Source: Dallia pectoralis (taxonomy: Eukaryota; Chordata; Actinopteri; Esociformes; Umbridae). From it: 64,000 bases of DNA. The stretch spans positions 663,705 through 727,704 of the forward strand of contig CM055749.1 in the NCBI GenBank assembly GCA_029465975.1, written 5' to 3'. This document shows, one piece after another, positions 34,901-46,039 of the stretch; the first letter of the stretch is position 1; the number at the start of each line of letters is the position of its first letter. The notes beneath the pieces were generated by a model. That model ran no database searches. It was not told where the DNA came from and saw only the letters and a list, made by a program, of their open reading frames with translations. Both the position numbers and the translations under genes were made by a program.

Positions 34901-37900
34901 AGACCTACGTGTTCTGATACCACAGCTGATACTATATAGTGGAGGGAGACCTACGTGTTCTGATACCACAGCTGATACTATATAGTGGAGGGAGACCTAC
35001 GTGTTCTGATACCACAGCTGATACTATACAGTGGAGGGAGACCTACGTGTTCTGATACCACAGCTGATACTTTATAGTGGAGGGAGACCTACGTGTTCTG
35101 ATACCACAGCTGATACTATACAGTGGAGGGAGACCTACGTGTTCTGATACCACAGCTGATACTATATAGTGGAGGGAGACCTACGTGTTCTGATACCACA
35201 GCTGATACTATACAGTGGAGGGAGACCTACGTGTTCTGATACCACAGCTGATACTATATAGTGGAGGGAGACCTACGTGTTCTGATACCACAGCTGATAC
35301 TATACAGTGGAGGGAGACCTACGTGTTCTGATACCACAGCTGATACTATATAGTGGAGGGAGACCTACGTGTTCTGATACCACAGCTGATACTATATAGT
35401 GGAGGGAGACCTACGTGTTCTGATACCACAGCTGATACTATACAGTGGAGGGAGACCTACGTGTTCTGATACCACAGCTGATACTATATAGTGGAGGGAG
35501 ACCTACGTGTTCTGATACCACAGCTGATACTATATAGTGGAGGGAGACCTACGTGTTCTGATACCACAGCTGATACTATACAGTGGAGGGAGACCTACGT
35601 GTTCTGATACCACAGCTGATACTATATGGTGGAGGGAGACGTGTTCTACCACAGCTGTGTTCTGATACCACAGCTGATACTATACAGTGGAGTGGAGACC
35701 TACGTGTTCTGATACCACAGCTGATACTATATAGTGGAGGGAGACCTACGTGTTCTGATACCACAGCTGATACTATACAGTGGAGGGAGACCTACGTGTT
35801 CTGATACCACAGCTGATACTATATAGTGGAGGGAGACCTACGTGTTCTGATACCACAGCTGATACTATACAGTGGAGGGAGACCTACGTGTTCTGATACC
35901 ACAGCTGATACTACGTGTTCTATACCACAGCTGTACAGTGGAGGGAGACCTACCACGTGTTCTGATACCACAGCTGATACTATATAGTGGAGGGAGACCT
36001 ACGTGTTCTGATACCACAGCTGATACTATACAGTGGAGGGAGACCTACGTGTTCTGATACCACAGCTGATACTATATAGTGGAGGGAGACCTACGTGTTC
36101 TGATACCACAGCTGATACTATATAGTGGAGGGAGACCTACGTGTTCTGATACCACAGCTGATACTATATAGTGGAGGGAGACCTACGTGTTCTGATACCA
36201 CAGCTGATACTATATAGTGGAGGGAGACCTACGTGTTCTGATACCACAGCTGATACTATATAGTGGAGGGAGACCTACGTGTTCTGATACCACAGCTGAT
36301 ACTATACAGTGGAGGGAGACCTACGTGTTCTGATACCACAGCTGATACTATATAGTGGAGGGAGACCTACGTGTTCTGATACCACAGCTGATACTATACA
36401 GTGGAGGGAGACGTGTTCTGATACCACAGCTGATACTATCAGTGAGACCTACGTGTTCTGATACCACAGCTGATACTATATAGTGGAGGGAGACCTACGT
36501 GTTCTGATACCACAGCTGATACTATACAGTGGAGGGAGACCTACGTGTTCTGATACCACAGCTGATACTATATAGTGGAGGGAGACAGCTGATACTATAC
36601 AGTGGAGGGTGTTCTGATACCACAGCTGATACTATATAGTGGAGGGAGACCTACGTGTTCTGATACCACAGCTGATACTATATAGTGGAGGGAGACCTAC
36701 GTGTTCTGATACCACAGCTGATACTATACAGTGGAGGGAGACCTACGTGTTCTGATACCACAGCTGATACTATATAGTGGAGGGAGACCTACGTGTTCTG
36801 ATACCACAGCTGATACTATATAGTGGAGGGAGACCTACGTGTTCTTACCACAGCTGATACTATATAGTGGAGGGAGACCACGTGTTCTGATACCACAGCT
36901 GATACTATATAGTGGAGGGAGACCTACGTGTTCTGATACCACAGCTGATACTATACAGTGGAGGGAGACCTACGTGTTCTGATACCACAGCTGCTGGAGG
37001 GAGATACAGCTGATACTATATAGTGGAGGGAGACCTACGTGTTCTGATACCACAGCTGATACTATATAGTGGAGGGAGACCTACGTGTTCTGATACCACA
37101 GCTGATACTATATAGTGGAGGGAGACCTACGTGTTCTGATACCACAGCTGATACTATACAGTGGAGGGAGACCTACGTGTTCTGATACCACAGCTGATAC
37201 TATATAGTGGAGGGAGACCTACGTGTTCTGATACCACAGCTGATACTATATAGTGGAGGGAGACCTACGTGTTCTGATACAGCACAGCTGATACTATACA
37301 GCTGGTGGAGGGAGACCTACGTGTTCTGATACCACAGCTGATACTATATAGTGGAGGAGACGTGTTCTGATACCACAGCTGATACTATATAGTGGAGGGA
37401 GACCTACGTGTTCTGATACCACAGCTGATACTATATAGTGGAGGGAGACCTACGTGTTCTGATACCACAGCTGATACTATATAGTGGAGGGAGACGTGTT
37501 CTGATACCACAGCTGATACTATACAGTGGAGGGAGACCTCGTGTTCTGATACCACAGCTGATACTATATAGTGGAGGGAGACCACGTGTTCTGATACCAC
37601 AGCTGATACTATACAGTGGAGGGAGACCTACGTGTTCTGATACCACAGCTGATACTATATAGTGGAGGAGACCTACGTGTTCTGATACCACAGCTGATAC
37701 TATACAGTGGAGGAGAGATACCACAGCTGATACTATATAGTGGAGGGAGACCTACGTGTTCTGATACCACAGCTGATACTATATAGTGGAGGGAGACCTA
37801 CGTGTTCTGATACCACAGCTGATACTATATAGTGGAGGGAGACCTACGTGTTCTGATACCACAGCTGATACTATATAGTGGAGGGAGACCTACGTGTTCT

Positions 37901-38958
37901 GATACCACAGCTGATACTATATAGTGGAGGGAGACCTACGTGTTCTGATACCACAGCTGATACTATATAGTGGAGGGAGACCTACGTGTTCTGATACCAC
38001 AGCTGATACTATATAGTGGAGGGAGACCTACGTGTTCTGATACCACAGCTGATACTATATAGTGGAGGGAGACCTACGTGTTCTGATACCACAGCTGATA
38101 CTATATAGTGGAGGGAGACGTGTTCTGATACCACAGCTGATACTATATAGTGGAGGGAGACCTACGTGTTCTGATACCACAGCTGATACTATATAGTGGA
38201 GGGAGACCTACGTGTTCTGATACCACAGCTGATACTATATAGTGGAGGGAGACCTACGTGTTCTGATACCACAGCTGATACTATACAGTGGAGGGAGACC
38301 TACGTGTTCTGATACCACAGCTGATACTATATAGTGGAGGGAGACCTCGTGTTCTGATACCACAGCTGATACTATATAGTGGAGGGAGACCTACGTGTTC
38401 TGATACCACAGCTGATACTATATAGTGGAGGGAGACCTACGTGTTCTGATACCACAGCTGATACTATATAGTGGAAGGAGACCTACGTGTTCTGATACCA
38501 CAGCTGATACTATATAGTGGAGGGAGACCTACGTGTTCTATACCACAGTGGTGGAGGGAGACCTACGTGTTCTGATACCACAGCTGATACTATATAGTGG
38601 AGGGAGACCTACGTGTTCAGATACCACAGCTGATACTATATAGTGGAGGGAGACCTATGTGTTCTGATACCACAGCTGATACTATATAGTGGAGGGAGAC
38701 CTACGTGTTCTGATACCACAGCTGATACTATATAGTGGAGGGAGACCTACGTGTTCTGATACCACAGCTGATACTATATAGTGGAGGGAGACCTACGTGT
38801 TCTGATACCACAGCTGATACTATATGGTGGAGGGAGACCTACGTGTTCTGATACCACAGCTGATACTATATAGTGGAGGGAGACCTACGTGTTCTGATAC
38901 CACAGCTGATACTATATAGTGGAGGGAGACCTACGTGTTCTGATACCACAGCTGATAT
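31970..38958. repeat. 46-bp satellite array, about 7 kb
   Basis: Around 150 copies of a 46-bp unit with ATACCACAGCTGATACTATA and GTGGAGGGAGACCTACGTGT, in the znf831 intron. The main polymorphism is ATATAG/ATACAG/ATATGG. From 31970 to about 35630 units are regular; from 35630 to about 38560 many are deleted, fused or partly duplicated (for example 35634-35700, 35905-35960, 36410-36460, 36580-36620, 36995-37020, 37275-37315, 38535-38560). Each unit has an E-box (CAGCTG) and TACGTG. Confidence 0.96.
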
Positions 38959-39029
38959 ATACGTCTATATATAGACCTTTATACGTCTCTTTCTTTTTGT
39001 CAAACTCGTGTGACATCATGCACTGCTTG

Positions 39030-39452
39030 GATCCTGAAAAATATTTTAAGGGTAGACAAACACTGATTTTAAGGGTAGACAAACACTGATTTTAAGGGTA
39101 GACAAACACTGATTTTAAGGGTAGACAAACACTGATTTTAAGGGTAGACAAACACTGATTTTATGGGTAGACAAACACTGATTTTAAGGGTACACAAACA
39201 CTGATTTTAAGGGTAGACAAACACTGATTTTATGGGTAGACAGACACTGATTTTAAGGGTAGACAAACACTGATTTTAAGGGTAGACAAACACTGATTTT
39301 ATGGGTAGACAAACACTGATTTTAAGGGTAGACAAACACTGATTTTAAGGGTAGACAAACACTGATTTTATGGGTAGACAGACACTGATTTTAAGGGTAG
39401 ACAAACACTGATTTTAAGGGTAGACAAACACTGATTTTATGGGTAGACAAAT
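39030..39452. repeat. 23-bp minisatellite
   Basis: About 18 copies of TTTTAAGGGTAGACAAACAC plus TGA. An AAGGG/ATGGG variant recurs about every third copy, suggesting a three-unit higher-order repeat. Confidence 0.94.
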
Positions 39453-39519
39453 ACGAGGTGATTGACAGTCAAACTAAAGAAATCATGACTTGTCTGGTCC
39501 TGGTCCACACAAAATACAA

Positions 39520-40445
39520 TACAAAGACAGGCTAGCTATGGTAGTGATTAACAGGGTAAAGACAGGCTAGCTATGGTAGTGATTAGCAGGGTAAAGACAG
39601 GCTAGCTATGGTAGTGATTGGCAGGGTAAAGACAGGCTAGCTACGGTAGTGATTAACCGGGTAAAGACAGGCTAGCTATGGTTGTGATTAACAGGGTAAA
39701 GACAGGCTAGCTATGGTATTGATTAACAGGGTAAAGACAGGCTAGCTATGGTAGTGATTAGCAGTGTAAAGACAGGCTAGCTATGGTAGTGATTAACAGG
39801 GTAAAGACAGGCTAGCTATGGTAGTGATTAGCAGGGTAAAGACAGGCTGGCTACGGTAGTGATTAGCAGGGTAAAGACAGGCTAGCTATGGTAGCGATTA
39901 GCAGTGTAAAGACAGGCTAGCTATGGTAGTGATTAACAGGGTAAAGACAGGCTATGGTAGTGATTAGAAGGGTAAAGACAGGCTAGCTACGGTAGTGATT
40001 AGCAGGGTAAAGACAGGCTAGCTATGGTAGTGATTAGCAGGGCACTATGGTAGTGATTAGCAGGGTAAAGACAGGCTAGCTATGGTAGTGATTAGCAGTG
40101 TAAAGACAGGCTAGCTATGGTAGTGATTAACAGGGTAAAGACAGGCTAGCTAGGGTAGCGATTAGCAGGGTAAAGACAGGCTAGCTACGGTAGTGATTAG
40201 CAGGGTAAAGACAGGCTAGCTATGGTAGTGATTAGCAGTGTAAAGACAGGCTAGCTATGGTAGTGATTAACAGGGTAAAGACAGGCTAGCTACGGTAGCA
40301 ATTAGCAGTGTAAAGACAGGCTAGCTACGGTAGTGATTAGCAGGGTAAAGACAGGCTAGCTATGGTAGTGATTAGCAGGGCACTATGGTAGTGATTAGCA
40401 GGGCTAAGGCAGGCTAGCTATGGTAGTGATTAACAGGGTAAAGAC
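39520..40445. repeat. 35-bp minisatellite
   Basis: About 26 copies of a 35-bp unit with AAAGACAGGCTAGCTATGGT and AGTGATTAGCAGG. Two copies carry the same deletion joint GCAGGGCACTATGG (about 40040 and 40377), a sign of block duplication. Confidence 0.94.
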
Positions 40446-40868
40446 TCATATGAAAAGGACACCCTTGCTCTTTGTCTCAGACATCTGACATGCCAATTCA
40501 ATCATACCCTTATGTAACGCTTTCCACAGGTCAACCCAATAAGTCCCCAGCACAAACACACACAGATACAGAGACATGTACCCTCTCAGACTGTACATTC
40601 GTCAGTATAATGAAATATTCTGTAGGTTTTAATATTTGTGTAACTATACTGTGTATATTATTCATCTCATATATTACACTCATATATCAGTCTACAGTAT
40701 AGCAATATAATGTATCGACTTGATTCATAACATATATGATCCTGTCCGACATGGGATTGAAGTTCATTAATACATATTCTAAGAATATTTTAAGATATTG
40801 CTGCTGTTTGACTAAATGTAAATATGCAAATTGAAGACTAATCATCCTGTCTCCTATTGGTCCCAAAG
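40446..40868 (+). other. End of the znf831 intron
   Basis: Unique AT-rich sequence up to the acceptor CCCAAAG at 40862-40868. No other feature seen. Confidence 0.5.
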
Positions 40869-41299
40869 GAACCAAGAGGGAGAAAAGAAGAGAACGAGAA
40901 GAGAGAGGGGAGTCAAATTGGAGAGGAGGAGAGATTGAGGAGCGAGGAACAAACAGGGAGGAGAGGGGAGGAGAACGGATGAGAGAAGAAAGGGAGAAGA
41001 TGGAAGAAGAGAGGGAGGAGATGGGAGGAGAGAGAAAGAAAATGGGAGGAGAGAGAGACAATGGAGGTCTCAGGAAAGACAGAGGTCGTAGAAATGAGAG
41101 AGAAGGACAGCAACAGAAGAGAGGAGAGCTTAAGAAGACGATAGACAGAAAGGAGAATGGAAGTCAAAGGGAGGAGAGAAGCGGTCGGGAGAAGGTGGAC
41201 TGCAGAGGAACCAATCAGGAGGAAGGAGAAGTGGAGGAGAGGACAAAGACAGAAGAGTCAGGAGAAAGTGATGAGTCAGAAGCTGTAATATGTGGAGTG
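40869..41299 (+). CDS. znf831: Zinc finger protein 831, middle exon (residues 2009-2152)
   Basis: Open from the AG acceptor (40867-40868) to a GTAAGT donor at 41300. Its 431 bases begin with the two bases needed to complete the Gly codon left by the donor at 29331 and end in phase 0, which is what the next exon at 42664 requires. It encodes a very highly charged Arg/Glu/Lys segment (GTKREKRREREERGES... REEREKMEEEREEMGGER) ending in an acidic stretch TEESGESDESEAVICGV. Some of this is purine-rich simple sequence, so the assignment rests on splice sites and phase more than on homology. Translation of 40979-41389 past the donor is intron read-through. Confidence 0.7.
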
Positions 41300-41392
41300 G
41301 TAAGTAATTTATCCAGACACTACCTGCTCATAATTAAACCAGAGACACAATCTCACTCACTTACTGATGAACCACGTACAGCCATCTAATAC

Positions 41393-42524
41393 ACAGGTAC
41401 ATCCAGTATACACAGGTACATCCTGTATACACAGGTACATCCAGTATACACAGGTACATCCAGTATACACAGGTACATCCTGTATACACAGGTACATCCA
41501 GTATACACAGGTACATCCAGTATACACAGGTACATCCAGCATACACAGGTACATCCAGTATACACAGGTACATCCAGTATACAAAGGTACATCCAGTATA
41601 CACAGGTACATCCAGTATACACAGGTACATCCAGTATACACAGGTACATCCAGTATACACAGGTACATCCAGTATACACAGGTACATCCAACACAGGTAC
41701 ATCCAGTATACACAGGTACATCCAGTATACACAGGTACATCCAGTATACACAGGTACATCCAGTATACACAGGTACATCCAGTATACACAGGTACATCCA
41801 GTATACACAGGTACATCCAGTATACACAGGTACATCCAGTATACACAGGGACATCCAGTATACACAGGTACATCCAGTATACACAGGTACATCCAGTATA
41901 CACAGGTACATCCAGTATACACAGGTACATCCAACACAGGTACATCCAGTATACACAGGTACATCCAGTATACACAGGGACATCCAGTATACACAGGTAC
42001 ATCCAGTATACACAGGTACATCCAACACAGGTACATCCAGTATACACAGGTACATCCAGTATACACAGGTACATCCAGTATACACAGGTACATCCAGCAT
42101 ACACAGGTACATCCAGTATACACAGGTACATCCAGTATACACAGGTACATCCAGTATACACAGGTACATCCAGTATACACAGGTACATCCAGTATACACA
42201 GGTACATCCAGTATACACAGGTACATCCAGTATACACAGGTACATCCAACACAGGGACATCCAGTATACACAGGTACATCCAGCACAGGGACATCCAGTA
42301 TACACAGGTACATCCAGCACAGGGACATCCAGTATACACAGGTACATCCAGTATACACAGGTACATCCAACACAGGTACATCCAGTATACACAGGTACAT
42401 CCAGTATACACAGGGACATCCAGTATACACAGGTACATCCAGTATACACAGGTACATCCAGCACAGGGACATCCAGTATACACAGGTACATCCAGCACAG
42501 GGACATCCAGTATACACAGGTACT
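41393..42524. repeat. 19-bp minisatellite filling the last znf831 intron
   Basis: About 58 copies of ACATCCAGTATACACAGGT, with truncated ATCCAACACAGGT and ATCCAGCACAGGG forms. All three plus-strand frames and the minus-strand frames are open for more than 1 kb because the unit contains no stop in any phase; these 380-codon frames are not genes. Confidence 0.95.
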
Positions 42525-42663
42525 TGGCTAACATGATAAGGCTAATGTGACATTACTAACGTGACAAGGCTAACTGAATATTATTTTCATACATGGACGA
42601 AAGTTGCTATGTTGTGCTAATCTGAACAACTCAGATAGTTGTCTCCTTGTTCTCTCCTGACAG

Positions 42664-43350
42664 GATGAAGCCAGCTTTGGTCAGACTGTCCGGATGCCAC
42701 TCATGCCACTGATGCCACTGATGCCACCGATGCCACTAATGCCACTGATGTCCGAGCTCTCCCAGACCATGGGTCTCTACGCCAACACACCAGACAAGAT
42801 GCCTAACATTGCTACAATACCATCTCATCAGCAAATCAGCCCTTTACATAGGATAACCCCCTCACCTTGTCATGACCCTTCACCCTGTCATGACCCTTCA
42901 CCCTGTCATAACCCTTCACCCTGTAATAACCCTTTACCCTGTATGAACCATTCACCCTGTCATGACCCTTCACCCTGTCATGACCCTTCACCCTGTATGA
43001 ACCCTTCACCCTGTCATAACCCTTCACCCTGTATTAACCCTTCACCCTGTCATAACCCTTCACCCTGTCATGACCCTTCACCCTGTCATGACCCTAACAG
43101 GGTTATGGCCCCTATAACAGAGTGCACTAACAGGGTTATGGCCCCTATAACAGAGTGCACTAACAGGGTTATGGCCCCTATAACAGAGTGCACTAACAGG
43201 GTTATGGCCCCTATAACAGAGTGCACTAACAGGGTTATGGCCCCTATAACAGAGTGTGTGAGTAGAGTTGGGCTTTTGCAGAGCAGCACAGATGACACAG
43301 AAACCAACAGCAGCAGTGATGATGAAGGAAAACTGATCATTGAGCTTTAG
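42664..43350 (+). CDS. znf831: Zinc finger protein 831, last exon with stop (residues 2153-2380)
   Basis: The acceptor CTGACAG precedes GAT GAA GCC (phase 0), in agreement with the donor at 41299. The exon encodes DEASFGQTVRMPLMPLMP, then three coding repeats: MPL/MPLM triplets (42694-42747), an 18-bp SPCHDP unit (about 42860-43092) and five copies of the 33-bp unit NRVMAPITECT (about 43096-43255). It closes with TETNSSSDDEGKLIIEL and a stop. The acidic SSSDDEGKL tail resembles the ends of HIVEP-like zinc finger proteins as I recall them. Together the three exons give 7,143 bases, an exact multiple of three. Confidence 0.82.
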   Translation, partial: DEASFGQTVRMPLMPLMPLMPPMPLMPLMSELSQTMGLYANTPDKMPNIATIPSHQQISPLHRITPSPCHDPSPCHDPSPCHNPSPCNNPLPCMNHSPCHDPSPCHDPSPCMNPSPCHNPSPCINPSPCHNPSPCHDPSPCHDPNRVMAPITECTNRVMAPITECTNRVMAPITECTNRVMAPITECTNRVMAPITECVSRVGLLQSSTDDTETNSSSDDEGKLIIEL

Positions 43351-43352
43351 AC

Positions 43353-43427
<75 letters not shown>

Positions 43428-43432
43428 ACACA
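43351..43432. repeat. CA microsatellite right after the znf831 stop
   Basis: (CA)n of about 70 bp starting within five bases of the stop codon, so in the znf831 3' untranslated region. Confidence 0.93.
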
Positions 43433-43440
43433 CATTACAC

Positions 43441-43545
43441 ACTTTTTTAAATATATTTTTTATTTAACCTTTATTTAACCAGGTAGGGCAATTGAGAACA
43501 CATTTTCATTTGCCATGGCAACCTGGCCAAGATAAGGTGAAAAAT
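43441..43545. mobile_element. Dispersed fish repeat fragment
   Basis: TTATTTAACCTTTATTTAAC CAGGTAGGGCAATTGAGAAC and GCAACCTGGCCAAGATAA resemble a very common interspersed repeat in salmonid, esocid and other teleost genomes, recognised by memory. Class unassigned. Confidence 0.5.
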
Positions 43546-44046
<501 letters not shown>

Positions 44047-44344
44047 CGTTTCACTTTGGTGATGTGTCACAAAACTTGCAAGACCTTCTCTCCAGTTGGT
44101 CTTGTTCTCCCACTCTGCTCCTCCTCTGCTCCTCCTCTGCTCCTCCTCTGCTCCTCCTCATGATCTCTCCACACCCACGCCCGTGTCCCCTGGGGCACCT
44201 GGGATATGAGGAGGGGAGGAAGGGAGGGTGAAAGCAGGCCACAAGGAGGAGGACGAAAGAAGGGGGAGCGCGGATAATCTGAAGGAATGTGTCTTTTTCC
44301 CTGCATTGTTAACTGAATCACCGGCCAGCCTGGGAAATGTGGAG

Positions 44345-44978
44345 ATCCTGAGGAGTAGAGGAGGAGGTGGGATGGATGGATGTAAGAGAGGAGTAGAGGA
44401 GGAGGTGGGATGGATGGATGTAGGAGAGGAGTAGAGGAGGAGGTGGGCTGGATGGATGTAAGAGAGGAGTAGAGGAGGAGGTGGGATGGATGGATGTAGG
44501 AGAGGAGTAGAGGAGGAGGTGGGCTGGATGGATGTAAGAGAGGAGTAGAGGAGGAGGTGGGATGGATGGATGTAAGAGAGGAGAGGAGGAGGAGGTGGGA
44601 TGGATGGATGTAAGAGAGGAGAGGAGGAGGTGGGATGGATGGATGTAAGAGAGGAGAGGAGGAGGAGGTGGGATGGATGGATGTAAGAGAGGAGTAGAGG
44701 AGGAGGTGGGATGGATGGATGTAAGAGAGGAGAGGAGTAGAGGAGGAGGTGGGATGGATGGATGTAAGAGAGGAGTAGAGGAGGAGGTGGGATGGATGGA
44801 TGTAAGAGAGGAGAGGAGTAGAGGAGGAGGTGGGATGGATGGATGTAAGAGAGGAGTAGAGGAGGAGGTGGGATGGATGGATGTAAGAGAGGAGAGGAGG
44901 AGGAGGTGGGATGGATGGATGTAAGAGAGGAGAGGAGTAGAGGAGGAGGTGGGATGGATGGATGTTGGAGAGGAGGAC
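44345..44978. repeat. Purine-rich minisatellite of about 38 bp
   Basis: About 17 copies containing GAGGAGGAGGTGGGATGGAT and GGATGTAAGAGAGGAG, with 5-bp and 3-bp length variants. A short CTCCTCCTCTG repeat of opposite strand bias lies at 44107-44160. Confidence 0.93.
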
Positions 44979-45079
44979 ATGGGCCGGGTCAGTGGAGATA
45001 GAGGAGAATAGGAGTAGAGGAGGAGCTGGGCTGGGGAATTCTGACTCGGCTGGAGAATGTTTGGAGGCTGACTGTTACT

Positions 45080-45362
45080 GGGGCGACATAACCTTTACTC
45101 TAAACTAACCTTAACTGCAATAACCTAACCTGAACTACAATACTCTAACCTGAACTACAATACCATAACCTAACCTGGACTACAATAACCTAACCTAAAC
45201 TACAATAACCTAACCTGAACTACAATAACCTAACCTAAACTACAATAACCTACCCTGAACTACAATAACCTAACCTAAACTACAATAACCTAACCTGAAC
45301 TACAATAACCTAACCTGAACTACAATAACCTAACCTGAACTACAATAACCTAACCCTAACTT
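45080..45362. repeat. 20-bp minisatellite CTACAATAACCTAACCTGAA
   Basis: About 14 copies, with GAACT/AAACT variants and CCTAACC in each. Confidence 0.92.
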
Positions 45363-45417
45363 GATACCTATCCCTTACACCTAACCTAATCTGTTATGCT
45401 TGGATCTTCACATTAAA

Positions 45418-45988
45418 TCACAACACTATATACATAACCCCTAACCCATAACACATAACCCCTAACACATAACCCCTAACCCCTAACCCATTACACCTAA
45501 CCCCTAACCCCTAACCCATAACACATAACCCCTAACACATAACCCATAACCCATAAACCCATAACCCCTAACCCCTAACCCCTAACCCCTAACCCCTAAC
45601 CCATTACCCCTAACACATAACCCCTAACCCATAAACCCTAACCCCTAACCCATTACCCCTAACACATAACCCCTAACCCATAACCCCTAACCCATAACCC
45701 CTAACACATAACCCATAACCCCTAACCCATAACCCCTAACCCATAACCCCTAACCCATAACCCCTAACCCATAACACATAACCCCTAACATATAACACAT
45801 AACACATAACCCCTAACACATAACCCATAACCCCTAACCCATAACCCCTAACCCCTAACACATAACCCCTAACACATAACCAATAAACCCTAATCCATAA
45901 CACCTAACACATAACCCCTAACACATAACCCCTAACACATAACCCCTAACACATAACCCATAACCCCTAACACATAACCCCTAACCCT
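45418..45988. repeat. Degenerate telomere-like array (CCCTAACCCATAAC)
   Basis: A 570-bp mixture of CCCCTAAC, CCATAAC and ACATAAC heptamers and octamers. It is related to the vertebrate CCCTAA telomere repeat but is degenerate, and lies far from any visible chromosome end. Confidence 0.9.
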
Positions 45989-46039
45989 TGAACTGGAAAT
46001 CTAATGTTGCAAATTAGGGACCTGCCCAAATTGTTCATC

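Noticed and set aside
41357..42536. Four overlapping frames of 380-389 codons
   Set aside because: The 19-bp unit of the last znf831 intron contains no stop in several frames; the region lies between a good donor and a good acceptor.
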